DNA from: Zygnema cylindricum
Lineage: Eukaryota; Streptophyta; Zygnematophyceae; Zygnematales; Zygnemataceae
Assembly (NCBI GenBank): GCA_037447655.1
Contig: JBBHKE010000447.1
Span: forward strand, 62,001-126,000
Direction of reading: 5' to 3'
Length of the DNA stretch: 64,000 nt
The notes below the pieces were generated by a model. That model was given only the letters and a program-made list of their open reading frames with translations, was not told the origin of the DNA and ran no database searches. Positions 1 to 12,243 of this stretch are shown piece after piece; position 1 is the first letter of the stretch, and each line of letters begins with the position of its first letter. A program made the translations under genes and the position numbers.

Positions 1-684
1 AAGACTGTGGAAAAGAATCAAAACTTAATTTTGCTGTCATACTAAATACAACTTGAAACCAAACAAACCTTAGAAGCCTCGAGCAGCCATAAGATAATCC
101 TGAAATGTTTAAACTCTCCATAAGTAGGTAGTTGACAAGCTAAGAGGAATTTGCAGACAGTTGTTTTTAACAATAAAAAACGCTCAGATCAAAGAAACAC
201 GAAAGAGAAGGGGAGGGATGATAGGATGATAGAAAGGGAAAGAATGGGAAAGAGGGAGAAGGAGAAAGAGAAGGGAAAGAATGGGAGAAGGAAGAGAGAA
301 AAAGAGTGAATAAGAGAAGGATTTGGAAAAGTTTCGAGTGGTTTTAAAGAAAGATTCGAAAAGGTGCTCACTGTTGTGAGAAAACCCTAAAAAAGTTGAA
401 GATGGTATTCCTAACAGAAGATAATGAACGGAAAGCAAGCAGGAAAGCATAAGAATGAACGAAAAAAATTAGAACGATGAACGAAATAAACTGTTATTGC
501 CGGTGTATATGAAAATATATAGTATTAGTATACCCTATTCCTTTATACTATCTAACGTTTTATTGTAATACATTATATAGTATGTCACAATCCGGTCCAT
601 ACTTTGTAGAACGAAAGCATGCGGACATGGCAATACTTTTAAGGTAGAAAAAAGGTCGTACCTTATATTATTTAAAGTACAAAA
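1..684. other. AT-rich region, no gene seen
   Basis: There is no convincing exon on either strand. Bases 185-330 are a purine-rich tract (GAAAGAGAAGGG-like), which produces a spurious serine/leucine/phenylalanine-rich reading frame on the minus strand. Confidence 0.5.
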
Positions 685-934
685 ATGAAATGTAGCAAAA
701 AAGTAGAGACTTTTGTTCTTGTCCTCTCTCTCACGTCTGGCGCAGGCATGGCTGCCTTACAGCATTACCCTAAGCGGCTCTCTCTCCGTCACTCGTTCAT
801 GGCTGCCGCCTCTGTTTTCTCTTTATCTTCTATCTCTCTTTCCTCATCCGAGGAGAGAGGAGAGAGCTTTTTGCCTGTTCAAACTGCGGGAAGGTTTTCC
901 GGAATGCCGGTAGACTTTGACATTCTTGTGGCTG
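685..934 (+). CDS. Possible first exon of an unrecognised protein
   Basis: An open frame begins at ATG 685, with an in-frame ATG at 748, and runs to a possible GT donor at 935 (or to a TAA just beyond). From 748 it reads MAALQHYPKRLSLRHSFMAA and then a serine/leucine-rich stretch. That resembles an organelle transit or thylakoid-type signal: basic, then hydrophobic, with few acidic residues. A more acidic segment (SSEERGESF) follows. I do not recognise the family. It could be the first exon of a gene ending with the terminal exon at 1824-1932, but I found no middle exons. It may also be a chance ORF. Confidence 0.25.
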
Positions 935-1823
935 GTGAAAAGTAATTTATTCTTACATCATTTGCTCTTATAAATGTTTTTGTTCTGAAAATTATTTTTG
1001 GTGTATTTTGTATGAAGAGAAACATCTTTCTGCATCCTACAACAATCTATGGCCATTGGTGGCATGAGCGTTTCTTCTCGTTAGTCATTACAAGCAGACA
1101 ATATTTTATTTTGTCAAGTATCGATTCAGATAAATTCCAGTCTCTCCTCATTTATTGAGTAAGGTGAAAAAAGCAAGTTTACCAGCGAGTCACCAGGTTT
1201 GTCCTGAAAGGCATCAACCAAGGCAAATCTGGAAATCAGTTTCACTCTTCAATTTCTAGAAACTAAAATAGTTTTAATTCCCATTTTTTCAGCATATACG
1301 TAGTTTGCAGTGGTTTCTTGTACTTATTGAAAATTGACGAGGCAAAGGATTATAAACACCCACCTATCCTTCGTTCGAAAACCTTCATTGTCATCGACAA
1401 TAAAATTCCCCCACTAGTTCATCCAGACTAATTCTGGAAAAATATGTTTTTAATCGTCCTCCATAGAAACTCATTCTTAAGAAACTGTTCTCGTGACCTT
1501 TTGTTTTCTGACGCGTGTCTTTCATCAGAAATCTTTATTTCTTCTTTGTAGTTTTATCAGATTTTATCCTTCCCCAGTGCTTGATCAATAAACTTTTTTG
1601 ATTGTACGGCAAAGTTTGAGCGTCTAAAACAAATTATCAGTAACAATCAATTATTAAGATTTATCAAGATGGTGATTAAATGGCACGTGGATCCATCACT
1701 CTGTTAAAGGTTTTGAGGAAAATTGAGAAGAGATTGAAGGAAATGGAACATCTAAGTTTAAAGAAAACAAATTTTAAATAGGGCGAGCTTTTGAAGCTTT
1801 GTCTTTTGTTTTTGCCATGGCAG

Positions 1824-1932
1824 GCGAGAGACGAAGGAGCGCAAGCGCTTCATGGTAATAAACGAACTTGGTTTATATGAAGACTATGAGCACTTTATGA
1901 AGGATGGAAGTGGCTGGTGGCAGAACAAGTGA
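1824..1932 (+). CDS. Possible terminal exon of an unrecognised protein
   Basis: After a TTTTTGCCATGGCAG acceptor ending at 1823, a frame reads RETKERKRFMVINELGLYED and continues YEHFMKDGSGWWQNK to a TGA at 1930-1932. The composition is protein-like (charged, then aromatic Y/W, no low complexity) and differs from the noise frames around it. It looks like the conserved C-terminus of a small plant protein. I cannot name the family, and the upstream exons are not identified; the nearest candidate is 685-934. Confidence 0.35.
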
Positions 1933-4469
1933 TTGGCCTTTTTTTTCACGGAGAAATTACAGTAAGATTGTTTCCACGTTGTTGATTTCTTACTGCGTTA
2001 TTTGCCATTTGATAGCGCTAGTATGAGCAGAAGTACAGCCAGTCATAAAAAAGGCTCATTAAATGGCGAAGTGCAGAGGATTTAAATTGATTCTCATTCA
2101 CTGTTCAATCCACTAAACTGTGCATCGTTTGTGCCGAGAGTTTCTTTCTAGTTTCTGCTTTTGAAAGTGGCGGTTTTTTCTTTTATGTACTCTTTTCTCT
2201 TCAAAAGTATACAGAGTGTTGGACTTACGTTCCTTCTTGCCCAGCGAGCAGTGTAAGTTGTTTTCGTCGAGTTTTACATCGGAAAGTGCCCCTTTAGTTG
2301 TTGTTAACAGGATACAATGATCTCCACTCTTATCTGTTGTTCTTTTCAGTTGCAATGGATGCAAAAGGGCTCCTGGTCTCATGCATGTGTTACTGTGGTT
2401 GAACTTCCTCAAACTACACTGTCCATCACTGTTAGTGTAAAGGAATAATGAGAGTGGATGCGGAATTAGAGTGTATTGCACTAATTATCGTAGGGAGACA
2501 TGGCGACTTGTAGACCACTCTTTGAAATAGTGTTATTAACACTATTTTATGATTTTTGGCCAGAAAAAGTTGCGAATAATTAGAGTTGTTAACATTAATT
2601 ACGATGGGGGGTGTAGATCAAGGATGGCGATTGAATTTCCTTCCTAACAACAATAATCTTTCTTGTTTGCAGGCGTCTTTTTCGAAATGCGGTACAGCTC
2701 TTTAGATTATCTGAAGAAAGTTTGTTATGTGGTGTATAATATGTAAAGAAGAAAATCGAAGACAGGCTTACCTAAGGAGCGGGCATTGGCTGGTTGTGGG
2801 TAGGACCAGAGAAGTCAGTTGTAATTAACTAATTATACATCTTCCATACAACAGTATCCATGATGTAAATGTCGTATAAGAGAAAGTTTTAATACATACA
2901 GGACTGTTGCATTAAGGTTGACAGGTGCGAAATCTTGTATGTAAATCCTTCATATGCATGTTATCAAACCCTCGCATGTTTTTTTCAGTTGATAAAGAAA
3001 AGATGTATCGTGGCGTAAGCAAGAGCCAGTCAGATCGCGGGGAATGGGGAAGTTGTAGGAGCTCGCTTTGATGGTGAGGTTGTTTTTTTTCTAGTTATGC
3101 ACAACAATAACGAATGCTATATCCAAGAAAGTTCTAACAAAGGTAAAATAACCTTATGTGCATATCTATTCTGACTGTTACCTGTTTAACAAACCGAATG
3201 TGCACCGCATTTGTGGCGTGGTTTATCAATGTCTTGCAATGACAGACAGTTTCAGATGAGACCAAGGAACAAGCTGGCAAATATATCCATTTAATAGAGT
3301 TAAGGTTCATCACGATCACCATAATATTGCGCAGATGAACAATTCGTTGGAAGCTATTGCAGCATCATCAAGGCATATATATGTGTTATTAGCGACCACA
3401 CTGTTAATGTGAAATGTGGACTGTAAATGATGTTGATGTAGGCCTTTGGATGAGATTTTCTGAAAATTGCTAGTTTTTTTATCCACGTTTTATTAATTTG
3501 CTGTATGTAGTATGATTTACTTTTATAATAGCGATATGAGCGAAAAACACATGTACACAATAATTTCTTGATTTGGTTTGTTTTGATGTTGATGTAGCCT
3601 AAAATGATTATCAAAAACTGCGCACAAACCAACATTTGCAATAGTAATAAATGTAAAAGAAAAATGACTATCCCTTAAGGTATGGAAGTGACAACGATGT
3701 CATAAATACTATTTCGAACCTGTGTGAGTGTCAGCTGAACATATCTGTTTTTTCACTCTTTAGTTTGATTCCCTTAGTTTTCGGTTATTCAGTTTCTTCC
3801 TTCCTGTTTGCTTCCTTTATTCCCATATACTCAGGTGGTTTACCATTGCGCTTTCTTAATAAAGCTTGTTTACGGAGGCATTAGAATGTATATATGGATG
3901 TAAGTTTGGCCTTCACATCCATTTCTTTGGTTTGGCAAAGGTCCAACCATTGACCATTATAATTATTCAAAGGATTGTGAAATCGTACCGTATAAGATGA
4001 TGCAACGACATAACCGATTCATTTACAACATCTAGAGTTCCAAAAAGTTTAACAACTTGTACATTACAATTCAATTATGCACTACCGAATCTATTTAAAC
4101 TCTAACGGACTTTCACTTATCTTCGTAATTGAACGAGGGTGCTTTGGTGAGGGTTTCTATTGTGAACAACGACACACCTAATTACCACTTAGTATTGTGC
4201 CTTCCAAAAATAATATTGTTTTTCTTATTGCCGGGTTTTTTCTCAATGCCAACATGGGAATCAAGCTTCGGTAACTTTCTTCAACTCAGCCATAAGGTGT
4301 AGTTGAAGTGGTTGAGTAGTGGTAGCCATATCCACTGTATACTTTAAGACATCCCCTTCAACATGGAAAGTTCGACTAATAGTCTTTACCTGCACAAATA
4401 CCATATTTGCTTCGCTCATTCAGTTTTAACTCAACAAGACTTTAGATAAAGCCATTCTTGGAGACAAAA

Positions 4470-4556
4470 AAGGACGAAAGAAAGTGTCAAAGTGTAACGA
4501 GGCAAATACCAAAAAGGGAAAAAGAAGTATCGAAGTAAAATGGGGCAAATAGCAAA
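4470..4556. repeat. Direct repeat, copy 1
   Basis: An AAGTGTCAAAGTGTAACGAG block followed by GCAAATACCAAAAAGGGAAA recurs almost unchanged about 360 bases downstream, including the trailing AATGGGGCAAATA. Confidence 0.6.
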
Positions 4557-4829
4557 CAAGGAAAAAGCAGTATCGAAAACGCTTTTTGAAAAAGTTTTAC
4601 TAATTAAATCTACAGCCCTGTTTTAAAATTTCAAAAGATGCCAAAACGCCCAGAAAAAACTTAGAAAAAACTCAAATAACTAACGTGGGAGCTGGTAATG
4701 CTTTGGTAAACATAACATCAGTCATCTTTTAATCTATAGGTAGCTTAGCTTAATGATAATTTCGAATACTTTTTCTATTACAAAATGTTGTTTAATGTCC
4801 ATATGTTTGCTTTTACAATGATGACTGAA

Positions 4830-4914
4830 CGGACAAAAGAAGTGTCAAAGTGTAACGAGGCAAATACCAAAAAGGGAAAAAGAAGTGACGAAGTATAATG
4901 GGGCAAATACCTTG
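4830..4914. repeat. Direct repeat, copy 2
   Basis: This is the second copy of the roughly 85-base block at 4470-4556, with a few substitutions. No terminal inverted repeat or coding sequence is visible, so the origin is unknown. Confidence 0.6.
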
Positions 4915-7628
4915 CTCGCATTTCCAACAAGGTTGGTGGTTAGTACCACCTTTTGCGAATCCTCATCCACACTACCTTTCTGCATCACCGTTCGATAAAT
5001 ATGGCCACAACAAAAATCAAAAAACTATTGACAACAACCCACTCTTATTACAAATAACCACAACTCTTTCCAATGATACATAACGCAAAAGGGTTGTCGA
5101 GTTGGTTTTGCATCATTGTTTATGTTGTTGCATTTGTTACATGGTTGTTGACAACATTTATCACCCCATCTATTTGTCAACAATGACCTATCTACCATGC
5201 CATATCTATGCCTATGCCTCTATTTGTGATTTCAATACCTGGTGTGGGCCACTCTGTAAATTGTGAAGACATCTAAATTTGAGTTATTTAAAGTAGAGTG
5301 GTGCACATTAATTGTTGTAGGCTATATACTGTTTGTTGTGCTGAATTCAAAGAAACAGAGACTAAACTTGAATCGTCATCATCAGGCAAACAAATATTGT
5401 GCGATCTATAAACACTGTGGAGTACCCAAGAGAAAATGACAAGTTAGTCTAAATTTTCTTAATCAGAAAGGTTGGCTGAAAACCATTGATGCAGTAAGTT
5501 GATAGTTAAAAAGGCGAACTTGTTCCATTCCATTTTCAAATAGGTTTCCAGATGTCAAATAGGAGATGCATAAAAGATATGTATTCAGAACTAGTCCCAC
5601 ATGGCAAGAATAGCAACCTGGTTTTAAAACAGAGTGATTATCAGATAGCTGAGATCCTAGACCGTTTACACTTTCTTCCTAGTTCGGTTTGAAGAACAGG
5701 AAAATCGCCGCAGCGTTTTTGCCCAGCAATAACACATTGTTTGTCGCCTGTCATCTCAGTTTCCAGATATCTTCTTATTGTGCATCCGAGTACAGTGTGT
5801 CATATTAAAGCTATTGGTTTTTTTTGTCACTCAACAATCGTTTTTCCCATGCACACATTTTCTGACTTTTCCTTGGAATATCGCAATCAAAAATGTAAAA
5901 CTTCTACTTTTCAATGGATCATTTTCAAAGTTAAAGCACACAAGCTTGCCCAGAGCACACCAGTTTTGAGAGGCGAAAAAACCATTAACTATACTAGCGA
6001 GACATGGTGTAGCAAACGATGTACAATGACCCAACTAAACTACAATCAAATCCATATGAAGGCAGGAAGTGGAACACAGCTCACCTCTACTTCAACAATT
6101 CCGGTGCTTTGAGCAATACATACGTCAATGGACCCATCAGGACATGGCTTCCAATAGCCGCTTTCAGAATGCATTGGCTCTCCTGAAGCTAACTTCCATG
6201 TTTTCTGCGAGTATGCCAGCACTGGCTATAAAACACCAAAGAAAAACAAAGAAGTCTAAATCAGTTCTTTGATAAAGAATTGGCAGGTTTATGGATGTAA
6301 GTTGTTGCTTCCACTGAAGCATTCAGCATATTGTTGTTGCAGTGCATAATAGGTTTTCTTGTCAACTAAGAGTGATATATACTAAGGATCATCCATTAGA
6401 TATTACGATGGTTCTTTTGCACTCCATGATAATTCGATCATGGAGCAACTACTGAGTTGAGCTACAGTCCATCAGATAACGTTATATCCATTTTGCAACA
6501 ATCCCACCTTTCATCACTAATGGCGTTACAAATTTTTTGAGCAGAAGAAGATGTTCTATCTCTGTACAAATTTATGTTTTCAGACGATGAATTGAAAGGT
6601 AAAATTCATTTTTATAGATGTGAAAGCTACATTTCACATGAATTTCAAGTGACGTGAAAAAGGAAAAGTATGCAAAAAAAAAGTCGTATGCTATCACCAA
6701 AGACGTTATACAAAAAATAAAAACATACATTGGCAATAGTGGTTATCACACACACTTGAGTGTACATACCCAGGACATGGTCTACCTTTATTAGTGTATA
6801 CAACAAGATCTCAATTCCATGTTCCTAGCACATGTTATATACCCGACTAATTAGGCGGACTATGTGTATCCACTGTAGAGGCGAATATTTGAAGCAAGAT
6901 TATAGCATTCCATTATATGGAATTTAGAGATAACCACAGATGCGTCTTGACTACGAATTTAGTTAAGTTTTCGCAGCAATTAGGCTGTCAACATTGTTAA
7001 TGAGCACAACAAAAATATTGCGCCAGGTAAGACAAATTTATGAATTGTACACATATTGATAACACGTTACATTGGTGTCAAACATTGACGCTCTACATTG
7101 TTTTTGGGATAGGCAGATATATGTGATACATACTAAATACGAAACTACGCTTTTACGTGCACTGATTTTAACATAGTGAAGGGGCCCTTACGAATAGAGT
7201 GAACAATGTCTAGTTAGATTTGTGCACTAAGTATAAGCTCAATATGTAACATAAGACTGAAGTCACTAGCAACTATAATCCTCACAAACAAGAAGCAACA
7301 AAACCTAACAAGGCACCTTAGCTTCCTAGAAACAAAAAACAACAAACTTCCTACCTTGCCTACGTGAAAAAACCTAACTTCCTCTCCATACTGGAAAGAG
7401 GAGATGGTCGGATAGCCGCCTTCACCAGAGCCCTTCCAAGTGCCTAACAAGAAGGCCAGATGCCGTAGGCTTGGATGCAGGGGAGGACTCATCGCCACCT
7501 GAAACTGAAGGCTTGTACTGTCTTCTCCGTTCTAAAATACGATCGTATCGTATACTTTACGTCGTATTCGATGATCAGGTAGACCTGAAATGTACAGAAG
7601 TTGCAAGATGCAGTTCAGTACTGTACAG

Positions 7629-7819
7629 TAGTGTTGGGTATCGAGGACCACTTGCCGATATTCGATATGTACCGAATTTTAGGTACCCGATAATCGATAT
7701 ATCGCTTCGATATATCGATTATCGAAATATCGCGATTTATTGCCGATATATCGCCGATATATCGTATCGACGATATATCGAAAATAAAAATTTTAAATTT
7801 TTTTATTAAAAACAGATAT

Positions 7820-7886
<67 letters not shown>

Positions 7887-8085
7887 AAATATCCGTACGA
7901 TTCTCCGTACGATTTTCCGTACAGTTATCCGTACTCTGGCTGTACGGACACGCAATTTTTGCGATATATATCGCGATAATTTATGTTGGTCCCGGTACGA
8001 TATATCGAGGAGTCTGCTCGATCGATATTCGATATATCGAATATCGAAATTATCGCGATATGAAACTACCCGATACCCAACACTA
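7629..8085. mobile_element. hAT-like MITE, copy 1, with a C/G homopolymer palindrome
   Basis: The termini are perfect inverted repeats, TAGTGTTGGGTATCG and its complement. The flanks are an exact 8-bp target duplication, CTGTACAG, at 7621-7628 and 8086-8093. The 8-bp duplication and TAGTG-type end point to the hAT superfamily. The 457-bp element codes for nothing. It is almost a foldback, full of CGATATATCG palindromes, and its centre is 31 C followed by 34 G (7821-7885). A second copy lies at 46222-46652. Confidence 0.88.
7821..7885. repeat. C31-G34 homopolymer palindrome
   Basis: An uninterrupted C run is followed directly by an uninterrupted G run at the centre of the hAT-like MITE. Run lengths in the assembly may not be exact. 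Confidence 0.9.
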
Positions 8086-8087
8086 CT

Positions 8088-8320
8088 GTACAGTACACCG
8101 CCAATCGCTATTAGCGTGTACGTTTGATTAGCGTATACTATTATTTAGCGTGGTGTACGCTAATTGAGAATTTGGAAATTTTGGAAGAAATCGATTACTC
8201 TAATTAGGAATTAGGGCTTTTTTTAAATAGTGTGGATAATTCTATTTGAGAATAAAAAAAAAAAAAAGCGGGACGGGATTAGCGTACACAACGCTAATAG
8301 CGATTGGCGGTGTACTGTAT
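8088..8320. mobile_element. CACTA-like MITE with TACACCGCC termini
   Basis: Left end TACAGTACACCGCCAATCGC (continuing TATTAGCG) is the exact inverted repeat of the right end near 8292-8319. The interior is AT-rich and non-coding. The outer bases of the right end read CACTATACAG in inverted orientation, suggesting a CACTA-type terminus. The left outer edge has been disturbed by the abutting hAT-like MITE, so the exact boundary is uncertain. Confidence 0.65.
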
Positions 8321-8491
8321 AGTGTAAAAGCCAACCTGGGAGGTATGCCCGCGCTTAGAAGTTGCATCGGAGATTCTGTTTTTCGTTTTTGGTCGATAAT
8401 GTGCGAAAACAAATTGAAACGCGTTATACTGTCACAGTGTCACCCGTACAATACACAGTCTACCCGGAATGCCCGTATGAGATACATAGTC

Positions 8492-8933
8492 ATAGTTAAA
8501 AGTTAGGTGAAATTAGGCCCATACAATATGCCTATTGTACGCAAAACATACAATATGACCTTAAGACCCATATTGTATTGGTCGCAAAATGAAAAATAAT
8601 AATAACAGGGTTGAGTTGCACATCGATCGATAGAGAATTAAACGTCATGTCTAAATTTTGAAAAACATTCGGACAATTTTTGTTTTCTGTGAGTTTTGAG
8701 TTATTTTTTATTTAAACCGTTAGATTTAGACAATCGGACGGTCGTTGATCAAAGTAACGATCAAGAACATCACATGAAAAGCCCATAACGCAACTTACGA
8801 TAGGACTATCGTCAGATTTGGACGATCGGATGGTCATAGCGATCTAAGAAGATCACATGAAAAGCCCATAACACAACTTACGATAAAGGCGCCTACGAAA
8901 GGCCTACCATAAAAACGCCTACTTTTGAACTAA
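8492..8933. mobile_element. Mutator-like MITE, copy 1
   Basis: The ends ATAGTTAAAAGTTAGG and CCTACTTTTGAACTAA are imperfect inverted repeats. GATACATA flanks both sides (8481-8488 and 8934-8941), an 8-9 bp target duplication as expected for Mutator-like elements. The interior (ACAATATGACCTTAAGACCC and on) is shared with the shorter copy at 46811-47080. No coding sequence. Confidence 0.7.
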
Positions 8934-9277
8934 GATACATACCGTACGGGGTGACAATATGTAGCGTTTCTAAATGTTTTCACACACGAAACCAATAGCT
9001 GTGCGGAGTGCGACGTGTGCACGTGATGTCGTGCGAGCATTGTGTATATTGTGTGATTGTGTCCAATGGGAAGCATGCATGGTCAGCCTATGAGCAAAGC
9101 GTAGGATGATGTGTACAGTGTGAACAGAGTGCAACGTGCAAAGTAAATCCCATTTTTCCCATCGATATATCGATATTTTTCCCCCCAATCAATAAAGTCG
9201 CGCAATTATAAAGCCCAGTTGGAATAAACCAACCTGTTGTCTACTCTATGAAAATGTTGTAGTTTTGCAGGGATTTC

Positions 9278-10549
9278 CACTAGATGGTACACCGCGAATC
9301 GTAATTAGAGTAGTGAAAAAATTAGAGTACAAAAACTAAAAAAAACAATTAGAGTAACGAACGCTAATTTATGTGATAGAGCTTTTTCAACTATGAAGTT
9401 TACTCTAATTTATTTAAGCATTCTATATTAGGTTATATCGGCGATATTTTTTTGCGTGATAATTATGAACACTAAATTACGTAGATGTACAAAATGTGTC
9501 AGTCCGTATATTATTGACGTCATTATGACGCTGGTACTATTTGTCGCATTCAATGTCAGTTAAAGTTCACACTGACGACGATGCTGTCGACGGACGAGAG
9601 CCATGCGAACGGATTTTTTTCGATGTGATTGATTTTTTTGTTTAGTGCGATTTCACGTGCGAGCGCGATTCTATTAAATCATTATTTGTACCTTTTTATT
9701 TATAAAAGTACAATTTTGCACGGTCAGACGTCGTCCGTACTCCACACTATTTAAAAATGACCTATATTAGAATTTTTTACGCTAATTAAACCTCACCTAA
9801 ATTAGAATAATGAAAAAATTAGAATAAATGACCTATATTAGAATTTTTTACGCTAATTAAACCTCACCTAAATTAGAATAATGAAAAAATTAGAATCGAT
9901 TACTCTATTTGATGTGATTGACCTGAAATTTCGAGCGACCGAATTAGAGTAAAGAAAAAATTAGAGTAAAAAAACAAAAAAAAAACAATTAGAGTTATGA
10001 ATGCTAATTTGTGTGATATAACTTTTTCACAGAGGAAGTTTACTCTAATTTATTTAAGTACTCTATATTGGGTTATGTCGGCAATAATTATCCGCGCTGT
10101 AATTATGAACAATAAATTACGTAGACGTACAAAATCTGTCGGTCCGTATAGTTTGACGTCATTATGACGTTAGTACTATTTGTCGCGCTGAATGTCAGTT
10201 AATGATCACACTGACGACGATGCTGTCGACGTACGAGAGTTAAGCGAACGACTTTTTCCGATGTGATTGATTTTTTTGTTTAGTGCGATTTCACGTGCGA
10301 GCGAGATTCTATTAAATCATTATTTGTACCTTTTTACTTATAAAAGTACAATTTTGCACGGACGGACGTCTTCCGTACTCCACACTATTTAAAACGAACC
10401 TATATTAGAATTTTTTACGCTAATTAAACCTTACCTTAAATAGTACAATGAAAAATTTAGAATCATTTACTCTATTTAAGGTGATAGCGTCAAAATTTAG
10501 GGCGACCAAATTAGCGTTATTTACTTTAATTACGATTTGCGGTGTAGTG
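9278..10549. mobile_element. CACTA-like non-autonomous element with internal tandem duplication
   Basis: The left end (TACACCGCGAATCGTAATTA near 9289) and right end (TAATTACGATTTGCGGTGTA ending near 10546) are inverted repeats. The right terminus reads CACTACACCGC when inverted. The interior is AT-rich, with many ATTAGAGTA/ACGCTAATT motifs, and non-coding. About 9300-9900 and 9945-10500 are diverged tandem copies of one unit (offset near 640). A 71-bp block at about 9760-9830 is duplicated immediately downstream. Sequence near the right end also occurs in the element at 44980-45190, so this is a family. Confidence 0.65.
9760..9901. repeat. 71-bp tandem duplication inside the CACTA-like element
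   Basis: The block beginning ACCTATATTAGAATTTTTTA at 9760 starts again at 9831, with no visible change over about 70 bases. Confidence 0.85.
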
Positions 10550-12243
10550 CATGACTTAAACGGTCAAAACTTACACAATGCACAGTTTTGAAAAAGTCTT
10601 TTTGACATTTTAAATACTTTCACACCATGAAATTTCACTCTCTCCTTCGTTTATTACTATCATGTTTCGATCGACGTTTCAAAAGACCGAAGAAGCAATC
10701 ATTTTAGTATAACTATTTAGTGATTCATCACTCACACGACAACAGCTGGAAATACTACGAATGCAGTAGACAGTATTCACTAATTGTTTGTACAATGGTA
10801 CAATACCGAAAATATCTGCTACCCATGATTGCGCTTGGAAAGACTGTACCACCAAAAATCCGGCACAAAGAGGTAACATACAATGAATTCAAAAAAGCAG
10901 TGTCTATGTGAGGCAGGTTTTGCTGACATTCGATTTGCACCTTTTCACAAGGTCTCAGCAGTCCATATCGCATCACCAACCATCACGACACACCAATATC
11001 AATATCACTGTATCATCAACACTCGTACACTTCTGTTCACTTCAGACATTGAACAGCTTTACATCAGATTTTGACAATGTACCTCGATATTTTTGTTGGT
11101 CTCCAAGCGATATATTGGGACCCCATACCGTTCGATAACCGATCTCTATTGGTATTGGTTTTATAGCAATAACGATGTTTCTTGTCAATACACAACACTA
11201 CAATTTGGTGAGATTGTTTGTTCTGTCATGCAATTATTATGTAGAGACTACCACGCTGCTATCAGTCACTTATCAGCAGTTATCATATTTTCAACGTATA
11301 TCAGCAGACTTGATAAATTTCAAATCTTCAAGGTCACAATGTCAATACCTACAAAAATTGCAATACACCAACCTGTAATTCACTCGATACGCAACAATAC
11401 AAAAAAAAGGATTACTGGAACTACTAATTAGAACAGTAGGGTTACTCCTAAAATTACTTGGGCATCACCCAGTAATAGCCCTTATTTCTATACACAGATC
11501 ATACAAAGAGCTGGCTGACGGCTATTGCTCCAATTACTGACAGTCAACAACATTTTTCAGCAAACGTAATCCTGTAAGCAACATGAACCAAATATAACGC
11601 ATGCAAGTCCATTTCAGCTACAGTTTCATGAATGTACATACAGCAAAAAGTTGCATTGGACACGTAGCGAATGGAAATACAAATTAAGGAGAACCATTTG
11701 GTAAACAAAAATAAAATAAAAATCAAACTACAGATTGGATCAACTATAGAAAAACACGTCATCATGACAAACCACAAAAAAGAGCCAAGCTAGCTTTTCA
11801 TATTAGGAAGATTTCTATTGCCCAGATCCAATACCTTCGTTGTAATTATGTTGCCACATGTGTTACAATTTCATTTCCTTTTCAGGAACCAGTACATTTC
11901 AAACCCCTTAGACCTAAAGGTAAAACTCTATCTTTATTTCACAAACAATAACGCAGGATCTTCTGCACCGCATCAATTATGCTAAAACAAAAAATCAATT
12001 GAAAAACTAACAGGAACAAATCAACTGGAAAAACTCAACAGTTGGGAACATTTCATGCTCCTACAACTTGCTACTAAATGAAATCATAATAATAATCAGA
12101 AAATAGTACATAAAGAGGGAAAAACGAAAAAAACCTGTCTTCCCTAGTTTGTCCTGAGTTTGCCCAAAGTACAGACCGAGAGACAAAAACCCCAGGGGTT
12201 TAAAATCAATTTGAGTGGGATGACTTTGTATTATCACCATTTG
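10550..12243. other. Intergenic, includes the 3' flank of the G-patch gene
   Basis: No exon-like frame is recognised. Roughly the last 200-300 bases before 12244 are probably the 3' untranslated region of the minus-strand G-patch gene. Short frames at 10679-11431 overlap on both strands and look like noise. Confidence 0.5.

Larger units (their letters stand above)
1933..7620. other. AT-rich intergenic DNA, no gene recognised
   Basis: Several 60-120 aa open frames occur (for example 2113-2481 minus and 5741-6112 plus). None has a recognisable motif, convincing splice context or protein-like composition. The only structure noted is a pair of direct repeats near 4470 and 4830. Confidence 0.5.

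Noticed and set aside
7471-7809. 112-aa frame sharing a YRGPLADIRYVPNFRYP segment with 46184-46477
   Set aside because: Similarity is due to the hAT-like MITE, whose palindromic sequence is open by chance. No transposase motif.
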